Shown here in pieces: positions 1 to 5,652 of a stretch of DNA of 7,023 bases. A model generated the notes under the pieces. It ran no database searches and was not told where the DNA came from. It worked only from the letters and a program-made list of their open reading frames with translations. The position numbers were made by a program, and so were the translations under genes. This DNA comes from Betaproteobacteria bacterium (GTDB taxonomy: Bacteria; Pseudomonadota; Gammaproteobacteria; Burkholderiales; Usitatibacteraceae): the NCBI GenBank assembly GCA_012274175.1, contig JAAOZZ010000098.1:1-7023 (forward strand). Direction: 5' to 3'. How positions within the stretch are numbered: the stretch's first letter is position 1; every line of letters begins with the position of its first letter.

Positions 1-440
1 CGGCCATCAAGGTGCCTTACAAGGGTGCCGGCGCCACCGTGGCGGCCGTGCTGGGCGGCGTGGTCGACTTCACGTGCAATGCGCTGGCGCCGTACGTCGG
101 CGGAATCAAGGCGGGCACGCTCCGGGCGCTCATCGTGTCCACGCCTGCGCGCGTTCCGGAGTCGCCCGATACGCCGACCGTCGGCGAGGTGGGCATGAAG
201 GACCTGGAGATGGTTTCCGGCTGGAGCGCGCTCTACGGCCCACCGGGATTGCCCCAGGAGATCGTCGATCGCTGGTCCGCCATCCTCGGGAAGATGAAGG
301 GGAGCCCTTACTGGCTCAAGCAGGTGAAGATGAGGGGGACCATCGCGAGCGTCATGTCGCCGCCCGAGACGGAGAAGTTCGCCGGCGACCAGTTCAACGC
401 GTATCAGTCGCTGGCGGCGTTCGTCGGCCCGGGAAAGTAG
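1..440 (+). CDS. Bug/TctC-family tripartite tricarboxylate transporter substrate-binding protein, 3' end only
   Basis: The reading frame is already open at the left edge (first full codon at 3) and closes with TAG at 438-440, giving the last 145 residues of a protein whose family is usually about 320 residues. Near the visible start is VPYKGAGATVAAVLGGVVD, the block of Bug (TctC, TTT-system) binding proteins normally seen as PYKG-(x)n-GG-VD. It is followed by the family-typical run with IKAGTLRALIVSTPARVPESPD and PTVGEVGM. Such proteins are secreted periplasmic receptors for carboxylates and similar small acids. They work with TctA/TctB membrane proteins or as orphan receptors. No tctA or tctB is visible, and the ligand cannot be read from this fragment. 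The signal peptide would lie outside the window. No terminator hairpin separates it from leuC, whose promoter begins about 30 bp after the stop. Family assignment is firm; substrate is unknown. Confidence 0.9.
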   Translation, partial: AIKVPYKGAGATVAAVLGGVVDFTCNALAPYVGGIKAGTLRALIVSTPARVPESPDTPTVGEVGMKDLEMVSGWSALYGPPGLPQEIVDRWSAILGKMKGSPYWLKQVKMRGTIASVMSPPETEKFAGDQFNAYQSLAAFVGPGK

Positions 441-468
441 GGCGCGCGAAACGGGGCATGGCGGTCGC

Positions 469-474
469 TATAAT
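469..474 (+). promoter_or_regulatory. Putative -10 box of the leuC promoter
   Basis: A perfect TATAAT lies in the context TCGCTATAATCGG, 25 bp before the leuC ATG. At the usual 17-bp spacing the -35 position (446-451) reads GCGAAA, which does not match TTGACA. The promoter would therefore lean on the -10 box or on an activator. Transcription would start near 480-484, leaving a 5' leader of only about 17-20 nt. That leader contains the small inverted repeat GATCG-CGC-CGATC (483-495). It has no room for a leucine-rich leader peptide or attenuator. Evidence is motif match and position only. Confidence 0.55.
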
Positions 475-499
475 CGGAGTTTGATCGCGCCGATCCGCC

Positions 500-1903
500 A
501 TGCCCCTCACCCTCTACGAAAAACTGTGGTCCTCCCACCTCTTCCGCGAAGACGCCGACGGCACGGGACTCCTGTACATCGACCGGCACGTGGTCCACGA
601 GGTGACGAGCCCCCAGGCCTTCGAGGGTCTCGAGGTGCACCACCGGAAGCCCTGGCGAGTGGAGTCGATCGTCGCCACCGCCGACCACAACGTCCCCACC
701 GCCCATCGCGACCAGGGCATCGCGGATCCCATCTCGCGCCTGCAGGTCGAGACGCTGGACCGCAACGTGGACAAGTTCCACGTGAAGACCTATTTCGGCA
801 TGAAGGACCGCCGCCAGGGCATCGTCCACGTGATCGCGCCGGAGCAGGGCGCCGTGCTGCCCGGCATGACGGTCGTGTGCGGTGATTCCCACACCAGCAC
901 CAACGGCGCCTTCGCGGCACTCGCCTTCGGCATCGGCACGAGCGAGGTCGAGCACGTGCTGGCCACCCAGACGCTCACGCAGAAGAAATCCAAGTCCCTG
1001 CTCGTGCACTGCGAGGGCGCGCTGCCCGCGGGCGTGACGGCCAAGGACCTGGTCCTCGCGATCATCGGGAAGATCGGCACGGCGGGCGGCACGGGCTACG
1101 CGATCGAGTTCGGCGGCTCCACGGTGCGCTCGCTCTCCATGGAAGGCCGCATGACCATGTGCAACATGGCGATCGAGGCGGGTGCCCGCGCCGGCATGGT
1201 CGCCGTGGACGACAAGACCATCGACTACCTGCGCGGCCGGCCCTACGCGCCGCAAGGTGAGACGTTCGACAAGGCCGCGGCGTATTGGAAGACGCTCGTC
1301 TCGGACCCGGGAGCCCGGTTCGACAAGGTGGTCGAGATCGATGCGGCGAAGTTGAAGCCGCAAGTCACCTGGGGCACCTCGCCCGAGATGGTCGTCTCCA
1401 TCGAGGACCGCGTGCCCGATCCCGACCGCGAGCGCGACCCGGTCAAGCGCGAGGCGATGGAACGCGCGCTCACCTACATGGGCCTCGAGCCCAACACGCC
1501 GATGAACGAGATCGACGTGGACAAGATCTTCATCGGCTCGTGCACCAACTCGCGCATCGAGGACTTGCGCGCGGCCGCCAAGGTCGTGCGCGGCCGGCGC
1601 GTGGCGAAGAACGTGAAGCTGGCACTCGTCGTGCCGGGCTCCGGCCTGGTGAAGGCCCAGGCCGAGAAGGAAGGCCTCGACCGCATCTTCAAGGATTCGG
1701 GCTTCGAGTGGCGCGACGCCGGCTGCTCCATGTGCCTGGGCATGAACGACGACAAGCTCGCGGCCGGAGAGCGCTGCGCCTCCACCTCCAACCGCAATTT
1801 CGAGGGACGGCAGGGGGCGGGCGGACGTACGCACCTGGTTTCGCCCGAGATGGCGGCCGCGGCGGCGATCGCGGGCCACTTCGTGGATATCCGGCGCCTC
1901 TAG
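500..1903 (+). CDS. leuC: 3-isopropylmalate dehydratase large subunit (isopropylmalate isomerase, LeuC)
   Basis: LeuC with LeuD forms the cytosolic enzyme that isomerises 2-isopropylmalate to 3-isopropylmalate in leucine synthesis. The 467-residue product matches the family length of about 466. It is an aconitase-superfamily protein with a [4Fe-4S] cluster. The three ligand cysteines are at C348 (in GSCTNSR), C409 and C412 (in AGCSMCLG), the spacing of the E. coli enzyme. Other signatures are [13 protein letters not shown] near residue 127 and [12 protein letters not shown] plus [18 protein letters not shown] at the C-terminus. The ATG at 500 gives the family-typical start ([10 protein letters not shown]). 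No good Shine-Dalgarno sequence is near it; the only purine box (GGAG, 476-479) is about 20 nt away. The partner leuD is 715 bp downstream with a reverse-strand gene between, so the two subunits are not in a tight pair here. The TAG stop shares the tetramer CTAG with the stop of the opposing gene. Confidence 0.98.
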   Translation: MPLTLYEKLWSSHLFREDADGTGLLYIDRHVVHEVTSPQAFEGLEVHHRKPWRVESIVATADHNVPTAHRDQGIADPISRLQVETLDRNVDKFHVKTYFGMKDRRQGIVHVIAPEQGAVLPGMTVVCGDSHTSTNGAFAALAFGIGTSEVEHVLATQTLTQKKSKSLLVHCEGALPAGVTAKDLVLAIIGKIGTAGGTGYAIEFGGSTVRSLSMEGRMTMCNMAIEAGARAGMVAVDDKTIDYLRGRPYAPQGETFDKAAAYWKTLVSDPGARFDKVVEIDAAKLKPQVTWGTSPEMVVSIEDRVPDPDRERDPVKREAMERALTYMGLEPNTPMNEIDVDKIFIGSCTNSRIEDLRAAAKVVRGRRVAKNVKLALVVPGSGLVKAQAEKEGLDRIFKDSGFEWRDAGCSMCLGMNDDKLAAGERCASTSNRNFEGRQGAGGRTHLVSPEMAAAAAIAGHFVDIRRL

Positions 1904-2307
1904 CGGCGGCGTGGCCCCCGGGGCCGCAGCGGTGGCCCGCGTTCCCCGAGGCCGGGCGGCGCCCGGAACGACTTGTGCGGCACGATGGCCGGGAGCATGG
2001 CCGGCTGCCAAAGGCGCGCCTTCCGCACGGCCTTCAGCACGACGCGCGGGTTTTCGTGGATCACGCTGAGAAGGACGAGCGCGGTTCCGGTGGGTCGCCG
2101 GTTGCCCCGCTCCCAATGCTTGAGGGTGGCGAGGGGGAAGCCGAACCAACCGGCGAATTCCCGTTGCGTGAGGCGCATGCGCTGGCGGAGGGCCCCCACA
2201 TCGAGGTTTGCATTCGACTGATCCCCTGGATCCGTTAAGGGATCCACTGGCTCCTTTCGGGGATCCAGGGGATCAGTCGAATGCAAAACCGCCTTTAGGG
2301 TGCCCAT
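1900..2307 (-). CDS. Orphan XRE-type helix-turn-helix DNA-binding protein
   Basis: The 135-residue product (from the ATG at 2305-2307) has a clear HTH core at about residues 37-94: [20 protein letters not shown], then [18 protein letters not shown] and [19 protein letters not shown]. This is the pattern of XRE-like antitoxin/regulator proteins (NadS/HigA-like, YiaG-like), with the recognition helix around [12 protein letters not shown]. The tail of about 30 residues after the fold is rich in Pro and Arg (ends RPRGPRRR) and is not part of the usual domain. The start is uncertain: GTG 2340 and TTG 2286 are in frame, and no start has a strong Shine-Dalgarno sequence. The first 35 codons cross the 27-bp inverted repeat, encode an Asp-Pro-rich stretch ([19 protein letters not shown]) and are much less GC-biased at third positions than the HTH part. 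That suggests a disordered or recently acquired N-terminus. No toxin gene is adjacent, so a toxin-antitoxin role is not supported; a DNA-binding role is. The stop overlaps that of leuC tail to tail. Confidence 0.75.
   Translation of the reverse strand: MGTLKAVLHSTDPLDPRKEPVDPLTDPGDQSNANLDVGALRQRMRLTQREFAGWFGFPLATLKHWERGNRRPTGTALVLLSVIHENPRVVLKAVRKARLWQPAMLPAIVPHKSFRAPPGLGERGPPLRPRGPRRR
2207..2287. repeat. Perfect 27-bp inverted repeat with 27-nt loop
   Basis: The left arm (2207-2233, containing GCATTCGACTGATCCCCTG and ending GGATCC) is the exact reverse complement of the right arm (2261-2287). The loop is 2234-2260. Three GGATCC copies occur (2228, 2240, 2261). Either strand, when transcribed, could form a very stable 27-bp stem. 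It lies inside the 5' part of the reverse-strand HTH reading frame and 304 bp past the leuC stop. Neither side carries a T-run straight after the stem, so it is not a canonical intrinsic terminator, though it could block transcription, protect an RNA end or cover the HTH gene's translation start region. Confidence 0.9.
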
Positions 2308-2402
2308 CACTGCGCTCTTTGAGGTGCCATCACTGCGCACTTTGACGTTCCATCACCGCGCTCTTTGAAGTCCAATCACCGCGCTCTTTCGCGCCCGATA
2401 AC
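2306..2402. repeat. Iteron-like array of 23-bp tandem repeats
   Basis: The word ATCAC recurs at 2306, 2329, 2352 and 2375, and as ATAAC at 2398, with exactly 23 bp between each. The shared part of the unit is ATCACYGCGCWCTTTGA, followed by a variable GNGTNCC-like stretch. Units 1-4 are clear and unit 5 keeps only its beginning. A weak further copy (CTTTAGGGTGCCC) precedes unit 1 at about 2292. Read on the reverse strand, the units give CAAAGAGCGCGGTGATGG-like words upstream of and across the possible HTH starts. The spacing is about two helical turns, which fits repeated protein-binding sites on one DNA face. The candidate binder (the neighbouring HTH protein or an IS21-type transposase) is inferred, not shown. 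Confidence 0.85.
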
Positions 2403-2446
2403 TGCATGAACGCCGTCCGGGCGCCATCGGCCTACCGGAGCCTCGC

Positions 2447-2452
2447 TATAAT
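2447..2452 (+). promoter_or_regulatory. Putative -10 box for the ecn-leuD-leuB-asd transcript
   Basis: A perfect TATAAT lies in the context TCGCTATAATTCGG, nearly the same as the box before leuC. The -35 region at normal spacing (2424-2429) is not TTGACA-like. Transcription would begin near 2459, about 25 nt before the lipoprotein ATG. Because the opposing HTH gene and the palindrome separate leuC from leuD, this promoter is the natural candidate for driving leuD, leuB and asd. Confidence 0.55.
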
Positions 2453-2483
2453 TCGGTATTCCCGGTCATTCGAAGAGTCCACC

Positions 2484-2612
2484 ATGAAGAACATCCTCTG
2501 CGTCATCACCGCCATGCTCGCCCTTGCCGCCTGCAACACGATCGAGGGCGTGGGCAAGGACGTGAAGAAGGGCGGCGAGGCGATCGAGAGGGCGGCGGAC
2601 CGGAGCAAGTAG
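2484..2612 (+). CDS. Entericidin A/B-like small lipoprotein
   Basis: This is a 42-residue protein: [17 protein letters not shown], then [18 protein letters not shown] and a short charged end. The lipobox LAAC places the lipidated cysteine at residue 17 after a short Lys-led hydrophobic signal, so the mature product is about 26 residues anchored in a membrane. [19 protein letters not shown] is the entericidin (EcnA/EcnB) signature. E. coli entericidins are linked to a stress-associated lysis/antidote pair, but the function of the betaproteobacterial copies is not settled. I chose ATG 2484 over the longer in-frame start at 2406 because it gives the signal peptide directly and follows GAAGAG at a 6-nt spacing. 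Its stop overlaps the leuD Shine-Dalgarno sequence, so the two are probably co-translated. Small entericidin-like genes between leuC and leuD are, as I recall, common in betaproteobacteria. Confidence 0.9.
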   Translation: MKNILCVITAMLALAACNTIEGVGKDVKKGGEAIERAADRSK

Positions 2613-2615
2613 GAG
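2611..2615 (+). promoter_or_regulatory. leuD ribosome-binding site overlapping the lipoprotein stop codon
   Basis: AGGAG begins on the last two bases of the lipoprotein TAG stop and ends 2 nt before the leuD ATG (AGGAGCCATG). The spacing is shorter than ideal. This arrangement suggests that ribosomes finishing the lipoprotein help start leuD. Confidence 0.6.
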
Positions 2616-2617
2616 CC

Positions 2618-3256
2618 ATGGAAAAATTCACCACGCATGCGGGCCTCGTCGCGCCGCTCGACCGCGAGAACGTCGACACCGACGCGATCATCCCGAAGCA
2701 GTTCCTGAAGTCGATCAAGCGCACGGGCTTCGGACCGCACCTGTTCGACGCCTGGCGTTACCTCGACGTGGGCGAGCCGGGCATGGACCTCTCGAAGCGC
2801 AGGCCCAACCCGGACTTCGTGCTGAACCAGCCGATCTACCAGGGCGCGTCCATCCTGCTCGCGCGCAAGAACTTCGGCTGCGGCTCGTCGCGCGAGCACG
2901 CCCCGTGGGCGCTGCAGCAGTACGGCTTCAAGGCCGTCATCGCGCCGTCCTTCGCCGACATCTTCTTCAACAACTGCTTCAAGAACGGCCTGCTGCCGAT
3001 CGTGCTGCTGGATTTCCAGGTCGATCACCTCTTCACCGAGGTGGCCGCGCATCCGGGGTTCAAGCTCACCGTCGACCTGCCGGCGCAGATCGTCGCCGCA
3101 CCCGGCGACAAGCCGATGCATTTCGACATCGATCCGTCGCGCAAGGAATCCCTGGTGAATGGGTGGGACGAGATCGGGTTGACGTTGCGGCATGCGGACG
3201 AGATCAGGGAATACGAAGAGAAACGCAAGCGCTCCGAGCCGTGGATCTTCTCGTGA
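2618..3256 (+). CDS. leuD: 3-isopropylmalate dehydratase small subunit (LeuD)
   Basis: LeuD is the swivelling aconitase domain that completes the isopropylmalate isomerase active site with LeuC. The 212 residues are close to the usual 200-215. Signatures are [20 protein letters not shown] near residue 15, [15 protein letters not shown] with C88 to H94, and [17 protein letters not shown] near 109. The C-terminal [14 protein letters not shown] is also typical. The ATG at 2618 fits the family start ([10 protein letters not shown]) and sits 5 nt after the lipoprotein stop. It should be transcribed with the lipoprotein, leuB and asd rather than directly with leuC. Confidence 0.98.
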   Translation: MEKFTTHAGLVAPLDRENVDTDAIIPKQFLKSIKRTGFGPHLFDAWRYLDVGEPGMDLSKRRPNPDFVLNQPIYQGASILLARKNFGCGSSREHAPWALQQYGFKAVIAPSFADIFFNNCFKNGLLPIVLLDFQVDHLFTEVAAHPGFKLTVDLPAQIVAAPGDKPMHFDIDPSRKESLVNGWDEIGLTLRHADEIREYEEKRKRSEPWIFS

Positions 3257-3260
3257 GGAC

Positions 3261-3291
3261 CCTCACCCCGGCCCTCTCCCAGGGGAGAGGG
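3261..3291. repeat. REP-like palindrome over the leuB ribosome-binding site
   Basis: The sequence CCTCACCCCGGCCCTCTCCC (3261-3280) is followed by AGGGGAGAGGG, so CCCTCTCC (3272-3279) pairs with GGAGAGGG (3284-3291) around a 4-nt loop. From memory, the CCTCACCCC...CCCTCTCCC...GGGAGAGGG pattern is a repetitive extragenic palindrome seen in many copies in beta- and gammaproteobacterial genomes. It fills nearly all of the 40-bp leuD-leuB gap. The 3' arm overlaps the purine run (3282-3295) that serves as the leuB Shine-Dalgarno region, so folding could lower leuB translation. Confidence 0.7.
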
Positions 3292-3296
3292 AGGGC

Positions 3297-4367
3297 ATGA
3301 AGATCGCGCTCCTGGCCGGCGACGGCATCGGGCCCGAGATCCTTCGCGAGGCGGTTCGCATCCTCGACGTGCTGCGCGGCGAGGGCCTGAAGATCGAGAC
3401 CGAGGAAGCGCTGGTGGGCGGAGCGGCCTACGACGCCCACGGCGATCCGCTGCCGGCGAAGACGCTCGAGCTCGTGAAGCAATCCGACGCAGTCCTCTTC
3501 GGAGCGGTCGGCGGCCCGAAGTACGACACGCTGGCGCGCGACAAGCGGCCCGAGAAGGCGATCCTGGGCTTGCGGAAGGAGTGCGATTTCTTCGCCAATC
3601 TTCGTCCCGCCACCGTGTTCCCCGAGCTCGCCGACGCGTCGACCTTGAAGCCCGAGGTCGTGAGCGGCCTCGACATCATGATCGTGCGCGAGCTCACGGG
3701 AGATATCTACTTCGGGCAGCCGCGCGGCGTCACGGGCGAGAAGCCCAACCGCGTCGGCTTCAACACGATGCACTACACCGAGCCGCAGATCCGCCGCATC
3801 CTGCACTCCGGCTTCAGGATCGCGATGGCCCGGGGCCGGAAGCTCTGCTCCGTGGACAAGATGAACGTCCTCGAGACCACGCAGCTCTGGCGCGACATCG
3901 CCGAGGAGATCGCCCCGGAGTACCCGGAGGTGGCGCTTTCGCATATGCTCGTGGATAACTGCGCCATGCAGCTCGTGCGCAACCCCCGCCAATTCGACGT
4001 GATCGTGACCGGCAACATGTTCGGCGACATCCTTTCCGACGAAGCCTCGATGCTCACCGGCTCCATCGGCATGCTGCCTTCGGCCTCGCTCGACGGAAAC
4101 GGCAAGGGCCTCTACGAGCCGATCCATGGGAGCGCGCCGGACATCGCGGGGCAGGGCAAGGCCAACCCGCTCGCGATGATCCTCTCGATGGCGATGATGT
4201 TCCGCTACACGTTCGGCAACGAGGAGATCGCCGCGGGCATCGAGAAGGCCGTGCGTGCGGCGCTCGCGCAAGGACTGCGCACTGCCGACATCGCCGCGCA
4301 AGGCACCCGGCCGGCCAGCACCGCGCAAATGGGCGCCGCGGTGGCCGCGTCGCTCCAGTCACACTGA
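3297..4367 (+). CDS. leuB: 3-isopropylmalate dehydrogenase (LeuB)
   Basis: LeuB oxidises and decarboxylates 3-isopropylmalate to 2-oxoisocaproate with NAD+, the third step of leucine synthesis in the cytosol. The 356 residues match the family. Landmarks are [15 protein letters not shown] at the N-terminus, NLRP with R103, [14 protein letters not shown] with R131 and Y138, K188 in SVDKMNVL, and metal-binding D220, D244 and D248 (in VDN and [10 protein letters not shown]). The last three keep the E. coli spacing. [12 protein letters not shown] forms the adenine-binding loop. The frame is open upstream to 3192, but that part lies inside leuD and carries no family sequence. The ATG at 3297, just after a strong purine-rich site, is clearly the start. 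Confidence 0.98.
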   Translation: MKIALLAGDGIGPEILREAVRILDVLRGEGLKIETEEALVGGAAYDAHGDPLPAKTLELVKQSDAVLFGAVGGPKYDTLARDKRPEKAILGLRKECDFFANLRPATVFPELADASTLKPEVVSGLDIMIVRELTGDIYFGQPRGVTGEKPNRVGFNTMHYTEPQIRRILHSGFRIAMARGRKLCSVDKMNVLETTQLWRDIAEEIAPEYPEVALSHMLVDNCAMQLVRNPRQFDVIVTGNMFGDILSDEASMLTGSIGMLPSASLDGNGKGLYEPIHGSAPDIAGQGKANPLAMILSMAMMFRYTFGNEEIAAGIEKAVRAALAQGLRTADIAAQGTRPASTAQMGAAVAASLQSH

Positions 4368-4388
4368 ACGGAAACGAAGACCGCAGAC

Positions 4389-5525
4389 ATGAACAAGGTA
4401 GGAATCATCGGCTGGCGAGGCATGGTGGGCTCCGTGCTCCTGGAGCGCATGCGCGAAGAAGGGGACTTCGACGCGATCGAGCCCGTCTTCTTCACCACGT
4501 CCAACGTGGGCGGCGCGGGACCCGCGATCGGCAAGCCCGTAGGTCCCCTCAAGGACGCCAACGACATTCGCGAGCTCGCCCGGCAGGACATCCTGATCAC
4601 CTGCCAGGGCGGCGATTACACGAAGTTGGTCTTTCCGAAGCTGCGCGCCGCGGGCTGGAACGGCTATTGGATCGACGCGGCTTCCGCCCTGCGCATGGAA
4701 AAGGACGCCGTCATCATCCTGGATCCGGTGAACCGAGCGTTGATCGACAAGGCGATCGCCGAGGGTGTGAAGAACTTCATCGGCGGCAATTGCACCGTGA
4801 GCCTCATGTTGATGGCCATCGACGGCCTGCTGAAGGCCGACCTGGTGGAATGGGTGAGTGCGATGACCTACCAGGCCGCATCCGGCGCGGGCGCGCAGAA
4901 CATGCGCGAGCTGCTGCAGCAGATGGGGGAAGTGCATTTCGCGGCCAAGGCGCTCCTCGACGATCCCGCCTCCGCCATCCTCGAGGTCGATCGCGAGGTC
5001 GCGGGCATCCTGCGCGACGAACGATTCCCCACGGAGCACTTCGGCGTCCCGCTCGCGGGCAGCCTCCTGCCGTGGATCGACACCGACCTGGGCAACGGCC
5101 AGAGCCGGGAAGAATGGAAGGGCCACGCGGAGACCAACAAGATCCTTGGTCGCGAGGCGCGGCCCGTCGCGGTCGATGGCCTGTGCGTGCGCATCGGCGC
5201 GATGCGCTGCCACAGCCAGGGACTCACGATCAAGCTCAAGCGCGACCTCCCGTTGCAGGAGGTCGAATCACTGCTCGCACAGGCCAATCCCTGGGTGAAA
5301 GTCGTTCCCAACCGGCGCGACGATACCCTCAAGCGGCTCACCCCCGTGGCCGTGACGGGCACGCTCGACGTGCCCATCGGGCGGCTGCGCAAGCTGCGCA
5401 TGGGAGCGGAGTATCTTTCCGCATTCACCGTCGGCGATCAGCTGCTCTGGGGGGCCGCCGAGCCCCTTCGCCGCATGCTGGGAATCCTCCTCCACGCGCG
5501 GGTTGCGGCACGCGCCACGGCGTAA
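4389..5525 (+). CDS. asd: Aspartate-semialdehyde dehydrogenase
   Basis: Asd reduces aspartyl phosphate to aspartate semialdehyde with NADPH, feeding lysine/diaminopimelate, threonine and methionine synthesis. The 378 residues belong to the E. coli-like class. The NADP-binding start is [21 protein letters not shown]. The catalytic cysteine is C135 in [10 protein letters not shown], and the active-site histidine is H275 in [14 protein letters not shown]. Both positions nearly coincide with E. coli (135 and 274). It starts 21 bp after leuB with only a weak ribosome-binding site, so it is probably expressed from the leuD-leuB transcript. No intrinsic terminator is visible after the TAA. Confidence 0.98.
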   Translation: MNKVGIIGWRGMVGSVLLERMREEGDFDAIEPVFFTTSNVGGAGPAIGKPVGPLKDANDIRELARQDILITCQGGDYTKLVFPKLRAAGWNGYWIDAASALRMEKDAVIILDPVNRALIDKAIAEGVKNFIGGNCTVSLMLMAIDGLLKADLVEWVSAMTYQAASGAGAQNMRELLQQMGEVHFAAKALLDDPASAILEVDREVAGILRDERFPTEHFGVPLAGSLLPWIDTDLGNGQSREEWKGHAETNKILGREARPVAVDGLCVRIGAMRCHSQGLTIKLKRDLPLQEVESLLAQANPWVKVVPNRRDDTLKRLTPVAVTGTLDVPIGRLRKLRMGAEYLSAFTVGDQLLWGAAEPLRRMLGILLHARVAARATA

Positions 5526-5551
5526 ACCCTCGTTTCGTGGGGAAAAAATGC

Positions 5552-5579
5552 TTGAAAAACGTCTCACTTAAGAGATAAT
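5552..5579 (+). promoter_or_regulatory. Putative upstream promoter (P1) of the fimV-like gene
   Basis: TTGAAA (5552-5557) and GATAAT (5574-5579) are separated by 16 bp, each one mismatch from the sigma-70 consensus. They lie in the AT-rich gap after asd. A transcript from here would have a leader of about 65 nt. Confidence 0.5.
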
Positions 5580-5597
5580 GTGAAAAACCGGGTGAGG

Positions 5598-5626
5598 TTG
5601 AAACAATAAAGTCCTGATGTTATTCT
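5598..5626 (+). promoter_or_regulatory. Putative downstream promoter (P2) of the fimV-like gene
   Basis: TTGAAA (5598-5603) is followed after 17 bp by TATTCT (5621-5626). TG one base upstream of the -10 (5618-5619) makes an extended -10 element. The predicted start near 5633 gives a leader of about 20 nt. The inverted pair GTGAAAA (5580-5586) / TTTTCAC (5629-5635) frames this promoter; I cannot say whether it is an operator. Confidence 0.55.
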
Positions 5627-5652
5627 ACTTTTCACCGATCTTCCGGGTTGGG

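Noticed and set aside
404..2149. 581-codon reverse-strand open frame across leuC
   Set aside because: It is the antisense shadow of leuC. Its translation is rich in His, Arg, Ala and Asp without any domain pattern, and leuC is beyond doubt.
2207..2287. Integron attC site or miniature transposon
   Set aside because: GTTAAGG in the loop does not fit the attC core GTTRRRY. No integrase gene or target-site duplication is visible, and 27-bp arms around 27 bp are too small for a normal MITE.
2207..2300. Palindrome as an intrinsic terminator for leuC or for upstream reverse transcription
   Set aside because: No T-run follows the stem on either strand, and a 27-bp stem with a 27-nt loop is unlike normal terminators. 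A blocking role remains possible.
1900..2340. Type II toxin-antitoxin pair with the HTH protein as antitoxin
   Set aside because: The HTH fold fits an antitoxin, but no RelE/HigB-like frame is next to it on either strand, so only an orphan regulator is supported.
2306..2402. CRISPR array
   Set aside because: The units abut with no unique spacers and drift in sequence. No cas genes are present.
2406..2483. N-terminal extension of the entericidin-like gene from the start at 2406
   Set aside because: It would place the -10 box inside the gene and hide the signal peptide; the ATG at 2484 gives a proper lipoprotein signal.
3204..4328. 374-codon reverse-strand open frame across leuB
   Set aside because: It is a shadow of leuB in high-GC DNA, with low-complexity composition and no recognisable family.
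5548..5571. Seven-codon frame MLEKRLT after a GGGG purine box
   Set aside because: It is too short to support, and it overlaps the predicted fimV promoter P1.
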